From the NCBI GenBank assembly GCA_963970005.1, contig CAXAMN010022695.1:1286297-1350296 (forward strand): a stretch of DNA of 64,000 nt. The letters are read 5' to 3'. Source of the DNA: Durusdinium trenchii. Taxonomy: Eukaryota; Sar; Dinophyceae; Suessiales; Symbiodiniaceae. Below are positions 1 to 12,241 of this stretch, one piece after another. Positions within the stretch are counted from its first letter, which is position 1, and every line of letters begins with the position of its first letter. Both the position numbers and the translations under genes were made by a program. The notes beneath the pieces were generated by a model. That model was not told the origin of the DNA, ran no database searches, and saw nothing but the letters and a program-made list of their open reading frames with translations.

Positions 1-378
1 TTTGACCAATAGATGCGCCCAATCCTTGAAGAATTCAGGATCGCTCGGACGCGCCCCCCGGGGCGATCCGCCAAGCCATCCGGATTCGCGACCGAGTCGC
101 TTTTCAGTCGAGACCAGGTGGAGATGGGATTCCAAGGTTCCAGCCGCGAGTTACAGCAAATGGCATAGTATTTGGCATAGGTTCTCTACCAAGAAGTGCA
201 TCCTAATGCACCCAAAACAATCAAAAATGGACCCTGATTAAGCCACTGGTGCGTAGAGGCAAACGATCTGGTGGGCGGAGGTCCAGTTCCTCTGTCTGAA
301 GATGTCTGAAGACTTTCCTCAAATTTGCTTCACTGCCAACACTCCTAAGGTCAGCTTCCAAGAAAACGAGCCCTTCAC

Positions 379-507
379 TCAAAAGGCATCATCGACATAC
401 CTGACCTTCACGCAGCAGGTTGGTGGGTCAAGACCTGGTAGCCCAGTTTGCAAGTTTGTTATGAATTCATCACCCAAAATGTTGGCCTTCAGATCATCTT
501 CAAACTT
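379..507 (-). CDS. Candidate exon or relic with RT-like YVDD tail
   Basis: An open frame of 42 codons reads on the minus strand with a clear purine-rich first-position pattern (FEDDLKANILGDEF at its start). It ends in VRYVDDAF just before a stop, which resembles motif C (YxDD) of a reverse transcriptase. An alternative reading is a normal exon: AAG precedes the first Phe codon and a GTCAGG donor-like site follows the codons for CCVK, in which case the YVDD is intronic chance. No flanking RT motif A or B was found in any frame. Family unknown. Confidence 0.25.
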   Translation of the reverse strand, partial: KFEDDLKANILGDEFITNLQTGLPGLDPPTCCVKVRYVDDAF

Positions 508-511
508 GTAA

Positions 512-2001
512 ATGAATAGCACCCCAGATCAGTTTTGACAACACTGATGGAAGGATCTACGTATAATTTATCAAAATTCCACACCAATGACTTCACTACT
601 TCACTCCCCCAACCGCAGCGTCTCAGGCGGCGCCTCTTGATGTATCCAGTGTAGCCCGTCTCATCCTGCTGAGCCGAAATCTTGGGAGGGTGGTTTAGAG
701 GCCAGTCTTTTTGAGAAAAAACAGTATAACAATGTATAGCACCCATCTACAATTCCACAATTCCGAATATGTCCATTCTTCACACACCGACAGAATCCTT
801 AAAAGTGGTACCACTGTTTGAGAAATGTTCAGATCATGCATTAGATCATGCATTTGCGGATATTTGCGGGTTTTCTATTGACCCACCACCATCTACTACA
901 CAATCCACCGGAGGCTTGAAAAGACCCCGACACCCTTGAACCAATGTTCCCCCCACACCAATATTGGACCATATGAGGAGTGTTGGAAACTGGGCAATCT
1001 AACTTGGGACAAAATACCTGACAATGTAGTGCGCTGCTCACGGGTGACCTGCATTATATCATCATCTATCATCTACCTTCCATATGGTTAAAACATGGGG
1101 TGAACGACCTCAAACCTGAACAAGCAGCCACATTGTGCCAGAGTACGTACAGTGTAAACTTCAGGGCCAGCAAAAACACGGTTGTGGCACTCATGTTTCT
1201 GCAGTCATTGGACTTGCGCCATCCCTTCACACTTTCCCCACTTTCCTCCCCCCCAGAAGTGCTATTCTTCGAGTGGAAACCGTTTCTTCCTCTTCAGGGG
1301 CGCCATCATTCCAAAACTTTTGAAGATTAGCATCTTCAGTGGAAACCGTTTCTTCAGGGGAGCCATCTTCTTCTTCTTCTTCTTCAGGGGAGCCATCTTC
1401 ATGGAATTATCTCTTTTTGGCCACCCCAGTTGTAGCTCGCGCAGTCGGCCAGAGGAAGGAGGTTCCTGGATTCCCAGGCTCCCCGGCATCCATCGGCACA
1501 GACCGATAGACCGGCTTGGCAAGGAAGGGATGGATGAACTCCTGGTTGAAGGATGATCAGAAGTGGTCGGAGCACGGCACGATTTCGCACGTGACTGGGA
1601 GGACGTAAGGCTTCGTAAGGTGAAGAGAAGAATCCTTGGAGCCCCAGGAAGTTCCCAAAGATCAAGATCATTGTCCAAAGAATGAAGAAAGAGAAAAGTC
1701 CATTGAATTCCCCCCCAAAAAATAAGTCCTCTTCACACAAGACTCAGCAGAATTCTATCTGCGCCGAATCACGTTTTCATTGGGTAGTTTGAAGGGATCA
1801 GCAGCCGCCAGCCGCTTTCTGGATGTGGTGAGGAGCGCTGGCAATTGGTGTGGCATGATGACAAAGATAGCACGATATGTTGTTTGCTTTTCCAATGCCC
1901 CTAATCTTGCACTCAATGGGATTGCTGGTCCTGTACTCTCAAACATGAAGTGAATCCATTGGCTCGGCCGCATGAAAATCGCCGACCTGCTTCAGAGATG
2001 T
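512..2001. other. Non-coding stretch, left end
   Basis: No recognisable gene. Several short frames are open but carry no family motif and none shows a convincing codon pattern. The only structure is the GAAGATG/CTTC-type repeat cluster near 1265-1403. Confidence 0.4.
1265..1403. repeat. Local direct-repeat cluster
   Basis: The phrase GTGGAAACCGTTTCTTC occurs twice (near 1275 and 1338), and TTCAGGGGAGCCATCTTC occurs twice plus one diverged copy. A (TTC)n run lies between copies. This looks like a small, slippage-expanded minisatellite. Confidence 0.6.
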
Positions 2002-2319
2002 TCAAGGTCGACTTCGCAAGGGCTTGCGTTTGGTCAGATCGATTGGACTAGTCACTATAGTTGCATGGATCCATGAGCTTTTCACCGAACCGTGAACATC
2101 GGGGCCCCAATGTCCTGTGCCCTGCGTTCGGGGCGGAATTGAATGCCTGGGAGGACAAGTCAGGGAATTTGAGGCTGCGAAGCTCAAGATTTCCCTGCTC
2201 ATCGTCGATTGGGAGCCATTTTCAGGTGAGAAGTGCCTCCAACAATCCTGCATCTTCCTGCCTTCAATTGTCCAATCCAAGGTCTCCACATTAACGTCCT
2301 CTGCTAGTGGGGTACCTCC
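2002..2319 (-). CDS. Candidate exon, unknown product
   Basis: A 105-codon open minus-strand frame bounded upstream by TGA and downstream by TGA. The first 60 residues have a natural amino-acid mix (for example ETLDWTIEGRKMQDCWRHF) and purine-rich first codon positions. An AG acceptor-like site (CCCACTAG followed by CAGAGG) lies near its upstream end. No family motif, signal peptide or membrane segment is visible. The upstream edge abuts a foldback repeat (2311-2385), so the exon may be bounded by an inserted element. It could also be a fortuitous open frame. Confidence 0.3.
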   Translation of the reverse strand, partial: GGTPLAEDVNVETLDWTIEGRKMQDCWRHFSPENGSQSTMSREILSFAASNSLTCPPRHSIPPRTQGTGHWGPDVHGSVKSSWIHATIVTSPIDLTKRKPLRSRP

Positions 2320-2385
2320 TCAGAAGGTATTTGGACCCTCCAAACCAAGTTCCAGTCCCACCTTCTTAGAAGGTGCTTGGAGCTT
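2311..2385. repeat. Foldback repeat, AAGGTACTTGG family (copy 1)
   Basis: Contains GGTACCTCCTCAGAAGGTA, then after a spacer CCACCTTCTTAGAAGGTGCTTGGAG. These match, in diverged form, the two arms of the better-preserved copy at 14381-14472. A third, short copy lies at 58033-58067. Confidence 0.6.
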
Positions 2386-5300
2386 TCTGGGACCGTTGGG
2401 AGGAGCCCATGGGCACGGAACTCGCAACTCAAGACGTAGCTCGGTTCGCTCGCAACTCACGAAGACGTGAAGAAGAACAGAAGAACATTGAAGGAGAGGT
2501 GATGGTTTCACGAAGGAGAGGTGATGTTTTTTGTATAATATATAATACATATAGTATAGTATTGTATACTAGCATATATTGTTGTACATAATTGGTTATA
2601 TATACCAGCACCATCCAAGGGGTTACCAATGGAAGCCCCCCACACTACTAGTATATCTGATATCTCCATTGAGCACCCCTTTGAAGGTCCAGGTATAGTT
2701 CTAAATAGAACCTGCAGTGGTCCGACATGAACATAACAACAAGTATATTTTAGTAGTCCCAAGAGAATCGGCAAGAAACAAACTGAATAAGCAAAACAAC
2801 TGTGCAGCCTTCAGAAAACAATAACTTTGGGGTGAGCAAATTGGAAACAAGGTGTTGACAATAGCCCAGAAAAGGCCAGAGTGCTCGTGACCAGCTGTTT
2901 TCGTCTTTGACATCGGAAATAGAAATTCACTGAGTGATTGGGAAGCCGCCCCATTTTGGATTGTGTTGAAACCCGATGCCACGGGCTGTGAGTAAAGCTA
3001 GAAAGTGTCATTCCCCTGGGAAGGAACATAGCTAAGACCCGACTATAAACGGCACACATCCACAAACTCTTAGTGAAGGGTTGTAGCAAACATGTTACTG
3101 GAGAAAACACTTCTGGGAAACTCTCTCCAAACCCATGGACGGTTGAAGCCCTTTTTCCGATCCCTTTTTTCCACGCGGATCCTGTCCCAGCGAGCCACGG
3201 GGCCTGAAGGGCACCCTGCGCGGTCCATCAACAAAGGAGGGAAGATCGGCTGATCCATCTGTCCCTGGCCGTCTGGCCGTGGTCTGGCCGTCTGGTCCGG
3301 GGTAATGGCGCGGAGAAAATGGCAACTCGTCCCTTGTAATGGAAGAAATAGCAGCTTGTTTCAGATTCATATCTGTGTACCTTGTACAGCCATCAATCAA
3401 AAAAAGGTGACTATAAGTCATACATTCATGAAACCAATCAATCCCATCGTCCCACTTGCCCTCGGCAGCCTGGCTGGCTGGTGTCATACTCCGCGAGGGG
3501 GTGCGCCTCACGCTGGCCAACGGTGGGTGCCAGTTCTTCAACAATGATGCATCGAATTCAAGAAGAGTGCTTCATGATGAGGTGTCTTATGTTTGTGCTT
3601 TTGGGTTCTTCATGATGCACTGCATGGTTTGTTAAGGTGTGTTGTTGTGTTTGTCTAGCCGCTAGCGGTGTTCACAGGATATGTTTGTCCTTGTAGTTAT
3701 GGCAGTTATGGTTATTGAGATTGCAAACGCATGGACACAACAGCTCAAGCAACAACGATCTAGCTGGTATTCCCAACAAGAAACCTTCAACATTATCCCA
3801 GAAAAAAACAGGATTGAAGCGCTTGCAGCTTAAAACCTTTTTCCATCCTTTTCCAACTACTGGTGCTTTGCGTAAATGAGGACGCAAACTCCGACTTAGG
3901 ACGCTTACGCTTGTGGCTGCTACCCGACCCCACCTGAAAGCAAAAATCAATGAACATCAAAAGGTCAACGCTGAATTCACCTGGTCCTCAAAGCCACTTG
4001 CCCAGTCAGGCGACCTGGATCTGGGCCTTTTTAAAACCAAAGTGACGTCCGTGCGATCCGGTTTGGTCTGACACGTTTCAAGGCATGACCAGCACACCTT
4101 TCTCCCATTTCAGGCACGAATCCCTCTGGGGCCCTAGCGAGGGCGTCAAGCCTTGCGAGGTCAAGCCGTGATGGATCGAAGACATTCCGAAGTCGCGAAG
4201 GCAAAGTGCATGGATGATCCGGTAAAACCGGAATAACGGAATAACACCTTAAACACACAGATGATGGTTCAATGACCCATACCCTATAGACTCCTAGACC
4301 CATCTTTCTTTGCCGTCTCATCCGTCTCTGTGTAAGGATGATCGACCCATCGTTGCTTGGGTGCAAAGGATGCTGTATTTCATGTGCTCGACTGGACTTC
4401 ATCGGAGTCACTTGGAGACACCGAGTGATATCGAGTGTCGAGTGTCGAGCAGAGGGATAGGGATCCGACGAAGACATCACATGGAAGTGGTGGAGTTCAC
4501 CCCCTGTTCGTAAAGGAAAGTCGTCTTCCTTTGGATCCATTTGGCACTTCCATGTGGTCATGAGTCGTCAGGGTGTGGGTTTTCCATGTTCTGCGCCCAC
4601 CCATGTGGGGTCTCCGAAGCTTTCCTTGGTCTCCGCTGTCCACATATGTCTGGTTCCCAATCGCTGGACAACTGGCCATAGATGCACAATGAAGCGCAAG
4701 AACATCGAGCCAATTCACATGGCTGTACAATGAATAGTGAACACCTGCTGAATCATGCAGCTGGGGTGGCATCGGAGGCTTACTTCTGATCTACCAATAG
4801 TCTGATCCGCCCTCAAACCCCTAGCCCCCAAGGCTCTCACTCGGTGTGCTGGCCATGCCAAACCGCTTTGGGCGCCGAAGAGGACGACCCTCTAAAGACC
4901 GATGGCCGTAGGGAAAGATGCTAGGCTACTTGAATGTTGCTGACGCCATCAAACGCTGTTCAAACACTTTGCTTGTGAATATCATGAGAACTTAGAAAAG
5001 AGCTCGAGGATGGTGAAACACATGTATTGAATATCTCTGGATCTGCACATGTCATGATGCATATAGTGTGTGCGCTTTTCACTGAATCTCTCTCTGAAGA
5101 ACATCGGTCAGAATGCACGCAACGAACACTGAAACGCAGTGCTCCAGTTCCTATAGAAAGAGTACAGTATATCAATATGTTAATAGAAAGGATATATCGC
5201 TTTCATTGAACACATGAGCTCCAGCAAGAGGTTTGCAATAGGATGATCCGCATATTTGATAATCTTACCACGCCCAAAGCCTAGCTGGTGCGAAACAATT

Positions 5301-6288
5301 AGGCCCAAGTTTTGGACACCACCAGGGGAAACCCAGAACCGACGACATTTACACATGAAAAAACGACACTGCCGCAGTTCATGCGAATAACGCTTCGCAA
5401 CCACCCATGTACCTGGGGTATTTCCCCAAAATAATCAATGGATGTCTAAAAAGCTACAGCTGGTTCAGGAGTCCTTCGTGTTCTTCCTCAACATGTGTTT
5501 TTATCTGACACCTTGTCCAACAAGGTGACAAGGGGTGGTGTTTGTTCGCGCCTTTTCCAGGTGAACATGACCAAACATGACACATGACACACTCCCGAAC
5601 ATCTGCCAAACTCTCTGGCTTTGTCTGGCTGTGGATTAAAACCCCAAACACCTACTCCCCGGTGGGGTTGACCAGGTCCTATAGTAACCTATACACGCTC
5701 GGTGTGTTTGACCCGAGTACCCCGCATGACTTTCAGACGTTTCACTCTACTCACTCACTCTCCCTGGAACTCACATGGAAGTGGAGTGGAGTTCACCCTC
5801 TGCTTGGTCTTCGGATTGACCATGCTCTTGACGAAAGCGGAACGATGATGTTTTCCCTGATGATTTGTCACCAGCTTGGTGCAACCGATCCGAACGAGAT
5901 CACCGTTCTCACTTGGGCACCACACGTCTCACCGTTCTCCAGGCCCCAAGCGACCTGCAAGATGGGCTTCGCCAAGCAGGAAGACGAAATGAAAAAAAGG
6001 CGCACAGGGCGAAGATCCACCTTGTGGCACCTCCGATTTGGAGGTGTCCAAGTTACCAAGAAATCTGTAGAAAAGACATGTCTTTTATTTTTTCATGGTT
6101 TTTTAACCGATCTTCTTGCTTGCAGCCCCAAGAAAGGCCCTCTCTCGAGGGCGAAGTAGAGAGATCTGCTGGAAACCACTGCATCTCAACACCAAACACC
6201 CATGGTAGTTGGCTTGTGAGTCGGATTGACCCCGCAAACGGTGGTTTTAGTTTCCCTAGACATCTAGGAACCGCGTCATTCGTGCAAG
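2386..6288. other. Non-coding stretch
   Basis: No gene could be supported. An AT-rich stretch with TATA/TAGTA dinucleotides lies at 2525-2610. A 176-codon open minus-strand frame (4031-4561) has no recognisable motif and an unremarkable codon pattern. A 191-codon plus-strand frame (5584-6159) is likewise without motifs. Confidence 0.35.
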
Positions 6289-6344
6289 CGCTTCTTCAAG
6301 GAAGCTCCCCTGCCCTCAGGCAGGGAGCCTTGTTTGAAGAAGCG
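6289..6344. repeat. Foldback repeat, AAGGAAGCTCC family (copy 1)
   Basis: Two 26-base arms (6289-6314 and 6319-6344) pair at 21 of 26 positions around a CTCA loop. The same arm sequence and the same CCCTCAGG centre recur at 47680-47752, so this is a dispersed foldback element rather than a chance hairpin. Confidence 0.7.
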
Positions 6345-7897
6345 ACTTTCCCAAAGAACCCATGGCCCATATATATATATATGCAGATTTTCCAATCATG
6401 TGGTCCACGTTCATGTCCGGTCNNNNNNNNNNAGCTTTGAAAATAGCCTTGCGGGTCGCTGCGCCTTGTTGCTTCGCATATATATATATACATATCACAT
6501 ATCCGTCCAGGACGAAAGGTCCAACTCCAAAGGTCCAACCGTGCTTGCCGTTTAGCCGTTCCAGTGAAAGGCCCAACGGTGAGCAATAACAGCAAAAAAG
6601 AACCTCAAATTAGTCCGAAGACTTAAAGGGTATCTGAATACAGGGGGTTCCACAAGTTTTCACTTCCATATTTGTTGAATATGGAAGGTCAGAATCTCTC
6701 ACCAACCAATGGGAGTTCCACATGTATTCACTTCCACGTGTCAACTTTCTCACGAAAACGGAAGAAAGTTGGTCAGTTGCATGTGCAAAAAAAGAAACGA
6801 AAAACAGCTCCGCAGTGTTTCTTCTTCCACCGTGTGGACTGGGAGATCCAATTCGTGGAACGTCAGACATTCTCCAGTCCACAGAGTCACACCTCAGGCT
6901 CAGCCGTCTAGCCATGGCGACCTGATGGGGAGGAGAACGTGTTGTTCGCGTACCGGCCGTGCGCACCCGAAGTGGCAAGAAGGGGAAGATATTTGGACAT
7001 GATATGAACTATGAACTTATGATCTAAATATATCTAAATTGATGTGAACACACTCTAAAACCATCTAAAACCGCAGACCAATTGCAGTGCGTCTCTATGT
7101 TTATAGTGAATTTGTCTTTGTTATACACATGCATACCGGTTACCAGTTTGGGGTAAAGGCCCCTGTTGAACACTCATGGCATGCATACTCATTCCAGTCA
7201 TTCTAAGATGGTCCATGTCGATTTCTCGGTTTAGCTCCTTTTCTCGGCTTTCAGCCCATAAAAAAAAAGGGTCGATGGAACCACACGGTCACCATGATCG
7301 GTGCTAAAGAAACACATTGACAGAGGGTATCAAAGGGTTCTTCTATCTGCTTTATATCCTATAGAAGAAGAAACTTGTCAAGCAAATAGAAGAACAGTTG
7401 ACTTATCAAAACATTGACATGGGGTTCTTCAGTCGACATCTCAGCAATCATACGACTTGTCCTTGGTGCCAACTTGACATGTGGCCCATGTGTTAAATCC
7501 AAGTCTCAGGCTGAATCCAAGTCCGATCCACTAGTATTGCACACCCAGAATTCATGTAAGCAAGGCCTAAAACTGATCTCCATCATAGGCATCTTGGTAT
7601 TGCATACGAGACGATCAACAAATGAATCAAAAACAAACATTTAATTCCATGACCTCTCTTGAAAGCAAGTTGAAAGGAACGCCACCGTCCACCGGCGGCT
7701 GAAGCCACGCCCCGTCCACCGTTCAGAGAGGGGTTCTGATGACAAAGTGCGGGAATTGTATTGGTGTGTTGACACCTGGACCTGGACCTGCTGGAAGTTG
7801 CTGATTCTTTGGCTATACTATGGGGTGATGTCCTTCCTTCACAAAACGAAAACACCACTTCCAGCCATCTCAACTCGGGCAGCCCAAAGCAGTAATG
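6345..7897. other. Non-coding stretch with assembly gap
   Basis: Holds a 10-N gap flanked on each side by short (AT)n tracts (near 6368-6382 and 6478-6491). Nothing recognisable as a gene was seen. Open frames running through the Ns are not meaningful. Confidence 0.5.
6423..6432. other. Assembly gap (10 N)
   Basis: Ten undetermined bases. The flanking (AT)n microsatellite tracts are the probable reason for the break. True gap length is unknown. Confidence 0.95.
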
Positions 7898-8173
7898 CTA
7901 AATGAATCTGATGCCAAATATGGCATTCGTCTCAGAATACCTTTCAGAGGAACGCAGAAGAATGTAGAAGTACCCTCCGCGGCCGCCACCGCCTGAACCG
8001 ACCTGTTGTGAACCACGACAGAACAGCCCCGAAGCACTGCGCCGGTCCCCTCCGGACCTGCACAGAAGCCATCCGAGGGGAAAACGCGGCTCGGTGCCAG
8101 ACAGCTGCGAGCAGCGCTGTCGGACACGGATCAGGGGGGCCAAGCTCAGGGCCCTCGGGCAAAAGAACAACAT
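7898..8173 (-). CDS. Candidate GC-rich exon, unknown product
   Basis: A GC-rich island in AT-richer surroundings. In this frame the central 60 codons end mostly in G or C and encode a basic, Gly/Ser/Arg-rich stretch (LIRVRQRCSQLSGTE near the start, GGGGRGGYFYI later). A GTATTC donor-like site follows the codon for the last Arg of LLRSSER. A second minus frame is also open over the same bases, so the frame assignment is uncertain. Product unknown. Confidence 0.3.
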   Translation of the reverse strand: MLFFCPRALSLAPLIRVRQRCSQLSGTEPRFPLGWLLCRSGGDRRSASGLFCRGSQQVGSGGGGRGGYFYILLRSSERYSETNAIFGIRFI

Positions 8174-8520
8174 GTTTGAAGGAACAACATCCTAAGAATA
8201 TCGGAAATAACTAATATAAACAAAAACAACAAACATCCTGACACACGCACTAGAAACCATCTAAGAGAGTAATTGATAGTCTCTTGACTATTGAACCTTT
8301 TGGACTCAGGCTTTGTCTTCCCAAGCCCCCCACGTGTACCTGGACCCGACTGACCCAGTACCTTAGAAAATGGGACATGACCCCATAAAAACATGTACTC
8401 GTACCCATTGTCCGAGGTACTTTGAGACTCCAGGTATATGTTTAATTATATGATGTGTCTAGTCGAGTACTAGATCACAAGTCACAAGTGTTTAGTAATC
8501 ATGGTCGTGTAGTAATCCCT

Positions 8521-9071
8521 ACCTATTAATAAACACTCCCCAATTAAAAAAAACACAACGTCCGAAGCCCTAAATTCGGCTTATAATTATTTTTAAATTA
8601 CCGCCCTTTCAAGCCGCTACTCAACTACCAACATGGCCGATTTTGGGGGTAGTTTTTCTTTTTAAGGTTCGCCCAAAACTCCCTCGTGACACGTCGCGTT
8701 TACACGAGCCGGTTTTCCTTCCCCAAATGGCACGGACTCACGCAAACGCACTTGCCTCCGAGGTCGTGCAAAACCGCATGGCACAGCGACATCACCTTTC
8801 GAAAGCTTTGGTTGTTAGTCTAATGAAGAATCAGTATTCTAACAAAGGTTTTTGTACGGGAAAAGGAATACCCTTCGATCTGGAAGTTTCTTTATATTTT
8901 TGATACGAGTTTTATAAATGATTTTATATAAAACTTTCTGGATGACTTTTTGGTTTTGAAGCTCTTCCCATGTGACCCTATTTTGGACTCCCCGATTTCA
9001 GGGACCCCCTATTGGAAAAAATGCGACCGAGTTTTTTTAAATAGGGGGGGGGGCCGTGTTTATTAATAGGT
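8521..9071. mobile_element. 551-bp element with 16-bp terminal inverted repeats
   Basis: ACCTATTAATAAACAC at 8521-8536 is repeated in exact inverted form at 9056-9071. Inside both ends the resemblance continues more loosely: a C-rich run, then ATT/TTT, then a run of seven to eight A. This is the architecture of a small non-autonomous DNA transposon. No clear target-site duplication is seen (flanks CCCT and GGAC). The interior contains an 86-codon open frame (8643-8903). Superfamily not assigned. Confidence 0.6.
8643..8903 (+). CDS. Small ORF inside inverted-repeat element
   Basis: An open frame of 86 codons lies wholly inside the 8521-9071 inverted-repeat element. The middle has a coding-like composition (MARTHANALASEVVQNRM, then KALVVSLMKNQYSNKG). 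It may be the remnant of a transposase or captured sequence, or a chance open frame. No DDE/DDD triad, zinc finger or helix-turn-helix could be recognised in so short a piece. Confidence 0.3.
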   Translation: MGVVFLFKVRPKLPRDTSRLHEPVFLPQMARTHANALASEVVQNRMAQRHHLSKALVVSLMKNQYSNKGFCTGKGIPFDLEVSLYF

Positions 9072-12049
9072 GGACGGGAATACTATGTATGTATACGCGA
9101 AGAACTGCAACATCCCGGGTTTTCCAACATCCAGTGATTGCTCACTGTCCAGTGTGATCCCAATCTTCAGACCACTGGAAAAAGGCTCAGGATCCCAACG
9201 GGGTCGGGTGTGATCCTATGCATGGGTGTCCTATCTCTCCAGTTTGCCACTGTTTTCTTCAGGAGGTTGTCATTTTCAGTACTCCACCAGTAGAAGGAAC
9301 GAATCGACTTGTTGCTGAGCCGCAAATGACTTCCGTTACTATGAACTATCGGGCGCAAACTAAGAGACAAAAAACACACACACACACAAAAGATAGCAAA
9401 AACATCACATGTCAACTTTGGCCCTGTTCGTTTGTGGTCCCGAAACACCTCTCACACGGTTCTTGAAGCTAACAAATCCTCTACAGTATCATCCTTGCTA
9501 CTAGTAACTTCTTGTTGCTAGTAGCGATGGCCTCCAACCTACTTGCGATGGCCTCCACCTAAGAGTGTCCTGGCGCAGTGAAAACCCTAGTGATTGCTGG
9601 TGCGAAAAGCTCGGTTCCGCCGCTCGTTCCGCCGCTGCCCCCGCCACCAACCCGCCATCTGCCCATCTTGTCCTCCCTCTTTGGGGGAATGCGCAAATCT
9701 CCTCTCTCGTGGGTGAAACCCACCATGCGCACGACTTTTGTTTTCAACCGAGGTATTTCCAAAATATTAGTACTTGTCAATAGGAGAATTAAACCTTTAA
9801 TGACAGATCCGCCTTTACGAGACCCCCATACCTCAGGACCTAGAGTGCAAATGCCCCCGGTACATGGGCCTACGGCCTACTGTGGAAGGACATGATCCTG
9901 CAACAGCTCCTCAGGGGTATCACAAACCTGGGCAAGCTGGGATTGTTGGATTATGTTGGATTGCTTGCATCACCAGTAGGAGTCCTTAAAGGCATTTCCG
10001 AAATGTAGTTGCCTCCCCCCTGTTGCACCAACTCTCACCGTGCAAAGGACACTCATTAGATTAGACTGGACAAGTTGCCAAAATAAAAGAATACTTCTCT
10101 GCTGTGCGAGATTCGATGCAATCTACCTAGGAAATGCATCAAATCGCGACATTGATGCCCAAAAAGGGTTGGGCTTACGCTTAGCACCTTACATTGGCCT
10201 TCTTAAGGAGTCGTGGACACGGAAAATCTGAGGACAGCAGGGGGACGCTGCGGTTTTGCAGCAAACCCCCCTGCACTAAGACTGCAAGGAGTCTACAGCA
10301 CCCGAGTGCCCGGAATGAACTTTTGCTTTTGAGGTTCTCTTCCTTTGGAGTGACCTGCAGGCACTTGTGAGTTCAGTGCCTGAAAATCTTGCAGTCGATT
10401 CCAAACGAATTTGATCAGAGCAAATGGGCATTGCACCAACAGTTCTGCCCTTTCGGTCGAGTCTCACACTCCTTGAAATCATCATGGCCCCATAAAGATG
10501 ACCATGAAATCTGAATACCCAACAGGACCTGTCCCTGCAAACTGCTCCTGGCTCATGTCCCAAACGATAAGATGAGAAACATCTGCTACAATTACAAGAA
10601 ATTGAGACACAAAAAACACAATCAATTCAATTGAATTCGATTGAATCAGACACACAAGCTGGGTGACGTCAAGGCAGGCTATTTCAATGGATGTATGGTC
10701 GCCTACGGCGGCAAGCACCATACGGCCTATACGACAAACATTACACAATAAAAAATGCCCGTGACCACCTACGTCCCATTACGTCCCCAAGCAGGTTGTC
10801 TGCGCCCTTTTGAAGGTTACATTTTAAATAAACCCTGTGCATAGCAAAAAGTGCTTAGCTCAGGTGGTGCCATCCACTTCCAAGATGAAAAAGAGAGTCC
10901 TACATCCCTTGACATCCCTTGACATTGCAAAAAGTTCCTAACTCGCAGGGATCCGGCAATGTTGCAATCCTGGCCTTATTAGTAACAAAAAACTACTAGT
11001 TCCTAGGGCTCCTGGCCTTACTAGATCTTTGGCCAACATCTGTCCATGTGCCCTCACCATCTCATGCACGTCCCGTCAATGAACCATGGTCACTGACAAG
11101 GGAGCGTTCAGCTCCTGGGCCGCACGAAGGGTCAAAGATGTGTCCAACACGAAGGCTTCCCCGAAAGGAACACATTGGTGTTCTTTTGGGAACCAAAAAA
11201 GTATCCAAAAGTGACATGTTCTTTTTAGAACTAACTATGTGTTTGTTGAAGATGTTCCTGTTAAAATCCAATTTATAGTGACATACTCAAGGGGTACGTG
11301 ATCTTCACCTGTGTGTTTGCGTAACCCAGTGTGCTTGTGAAGTGTCAACGCACTTCGAAGAGGGCCGTCTGGGTAGGTAGTACTGAACAAAAAAAATTGA
11401 CAATGGGGCTACGCACCAATGAAATCCAGTGAGCCTATACCGTTGAAGTCAACGTTCTCCTGCACAAAAGGTGGGATCGGAGATATACTAGAGTTGCTAT
11501 CGGCAAGTCATCAAGAGTACACTCCCAACGATCATGGTTACGTGGTTGGCATTTGGATGTGGAAGTGGGTGTTTGTCCACTTCTATGATCATTTCCGAGA
11601 ATCTTATAAGTGTTATCATTCTCCGCTCGTATCTTTCCGCAGCCGCCACAGCGATCAGGCTGACTGCAGTCGTTGCTGTGCCGATACTTGCTCGGAACAC
11701 ATGTCTAACACAAGACTTGCTTACACTCGCCCTATGCCAAGGTTGAAGTCCTCACCAAAGGGTTCATGCTTGTCTACTTATCTATGAGTTCAGCATTCCT
11801 CACAATAACATGCATCACCCACAAATGGTTGATCGTTGACTCTATACTATAGACTTGACATTTTGCTCCAAGGCCAAGCACAACATGTCAAGATGGAACC
11901 CTTTGCAGTCCCCCAAAGCAACAGCCAGTTCCAAATAAAGGAGTTCAAAGAGGGTCAACCAAGGTCACACGAGGTCCAAGCTTAAGCATGGTCATCACAT
12001 GAGTCGTGGCCAGTTCCTTCAGTCCATACCTCCCGAAGACTTCACCGTT
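9072..12049. other. Non-coding stretch
   Basis: No supported gene. It holds part of the AGTAGCGATGGCCTCCAAC minisatellite family (9486-9559), a diverged relative at 10975-11012, and an (AC)n tract near 9373-9386. Confidence 0.4.
9486..9559. repeat. CTAGTAGCGATGGCCTCCAAC minisatellite (copy)
   Basis: Two roughly 21-base units containing GCGATGGCCTCCA lie at 9517-9538 and 9539-9559, preceded by CTACTAGTAACTTCTTG. The same unit recurs at 34855-34890, 42705-42722 and as a four-unit array at 43764-43854. CTACTAG-rich relatives lie at 39508-39595 and 51529-51610. Confidence 0.65.
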
Positions 12050-12241
12050 TTAAGATGTTTTAAGTATGTTTTTGGTCTCAGAATTGAAAGGAACGACCTT
12101 TTGTTGGTCTCTGATGAACACATCCAGCGCCGAGGCCGGCACATCCATGTCATTGTGCCACAAACACAGGGCAAAGGGCCTGATGAACACGCGGGACATG
12201 CGGGTCAGGCCCCAGCGGGAGATGCGGCCCCTGTAGGCCAT
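12050..12241 (-). CDS. Candidate exon, unknown product
   Basis: A 63-codon ATG-initiated frame. The first 44 codons end mostly in G or C and look strongly coding (SRWGLTRMSRVFIRPFALCL, then DMDVPASALDVFIR). After that the composition becomes AT-rich and intron-like. CTACAG followed by GGGCCG near the 5' end could be an acceptor, so the ATG may be intronic. GTCGTT after the codons for RDQQK could be a donor. No domain recognised. The acceptor phase is compatible with the donor of the exon-like segment at 17516-17638, but that link is speculative. Confidence 0.42.
   Translation of the reverse strand: MAYRGRISRWGLTRMSRVFIRPFALCLWHNDMDVPASALDVFIRDQQKVVPFNSETKNILKTS

Noticed and set aside
4031-4561. 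A 176-codon minus-strand frame
   Set aside because: No motif, no codon-position bias and no splice-like borders.
6296-6595. Frames of 73-99 codons running through the N gap
   Set aside because: They include undetermined bases and (AT)n tracts; no coding pattern.
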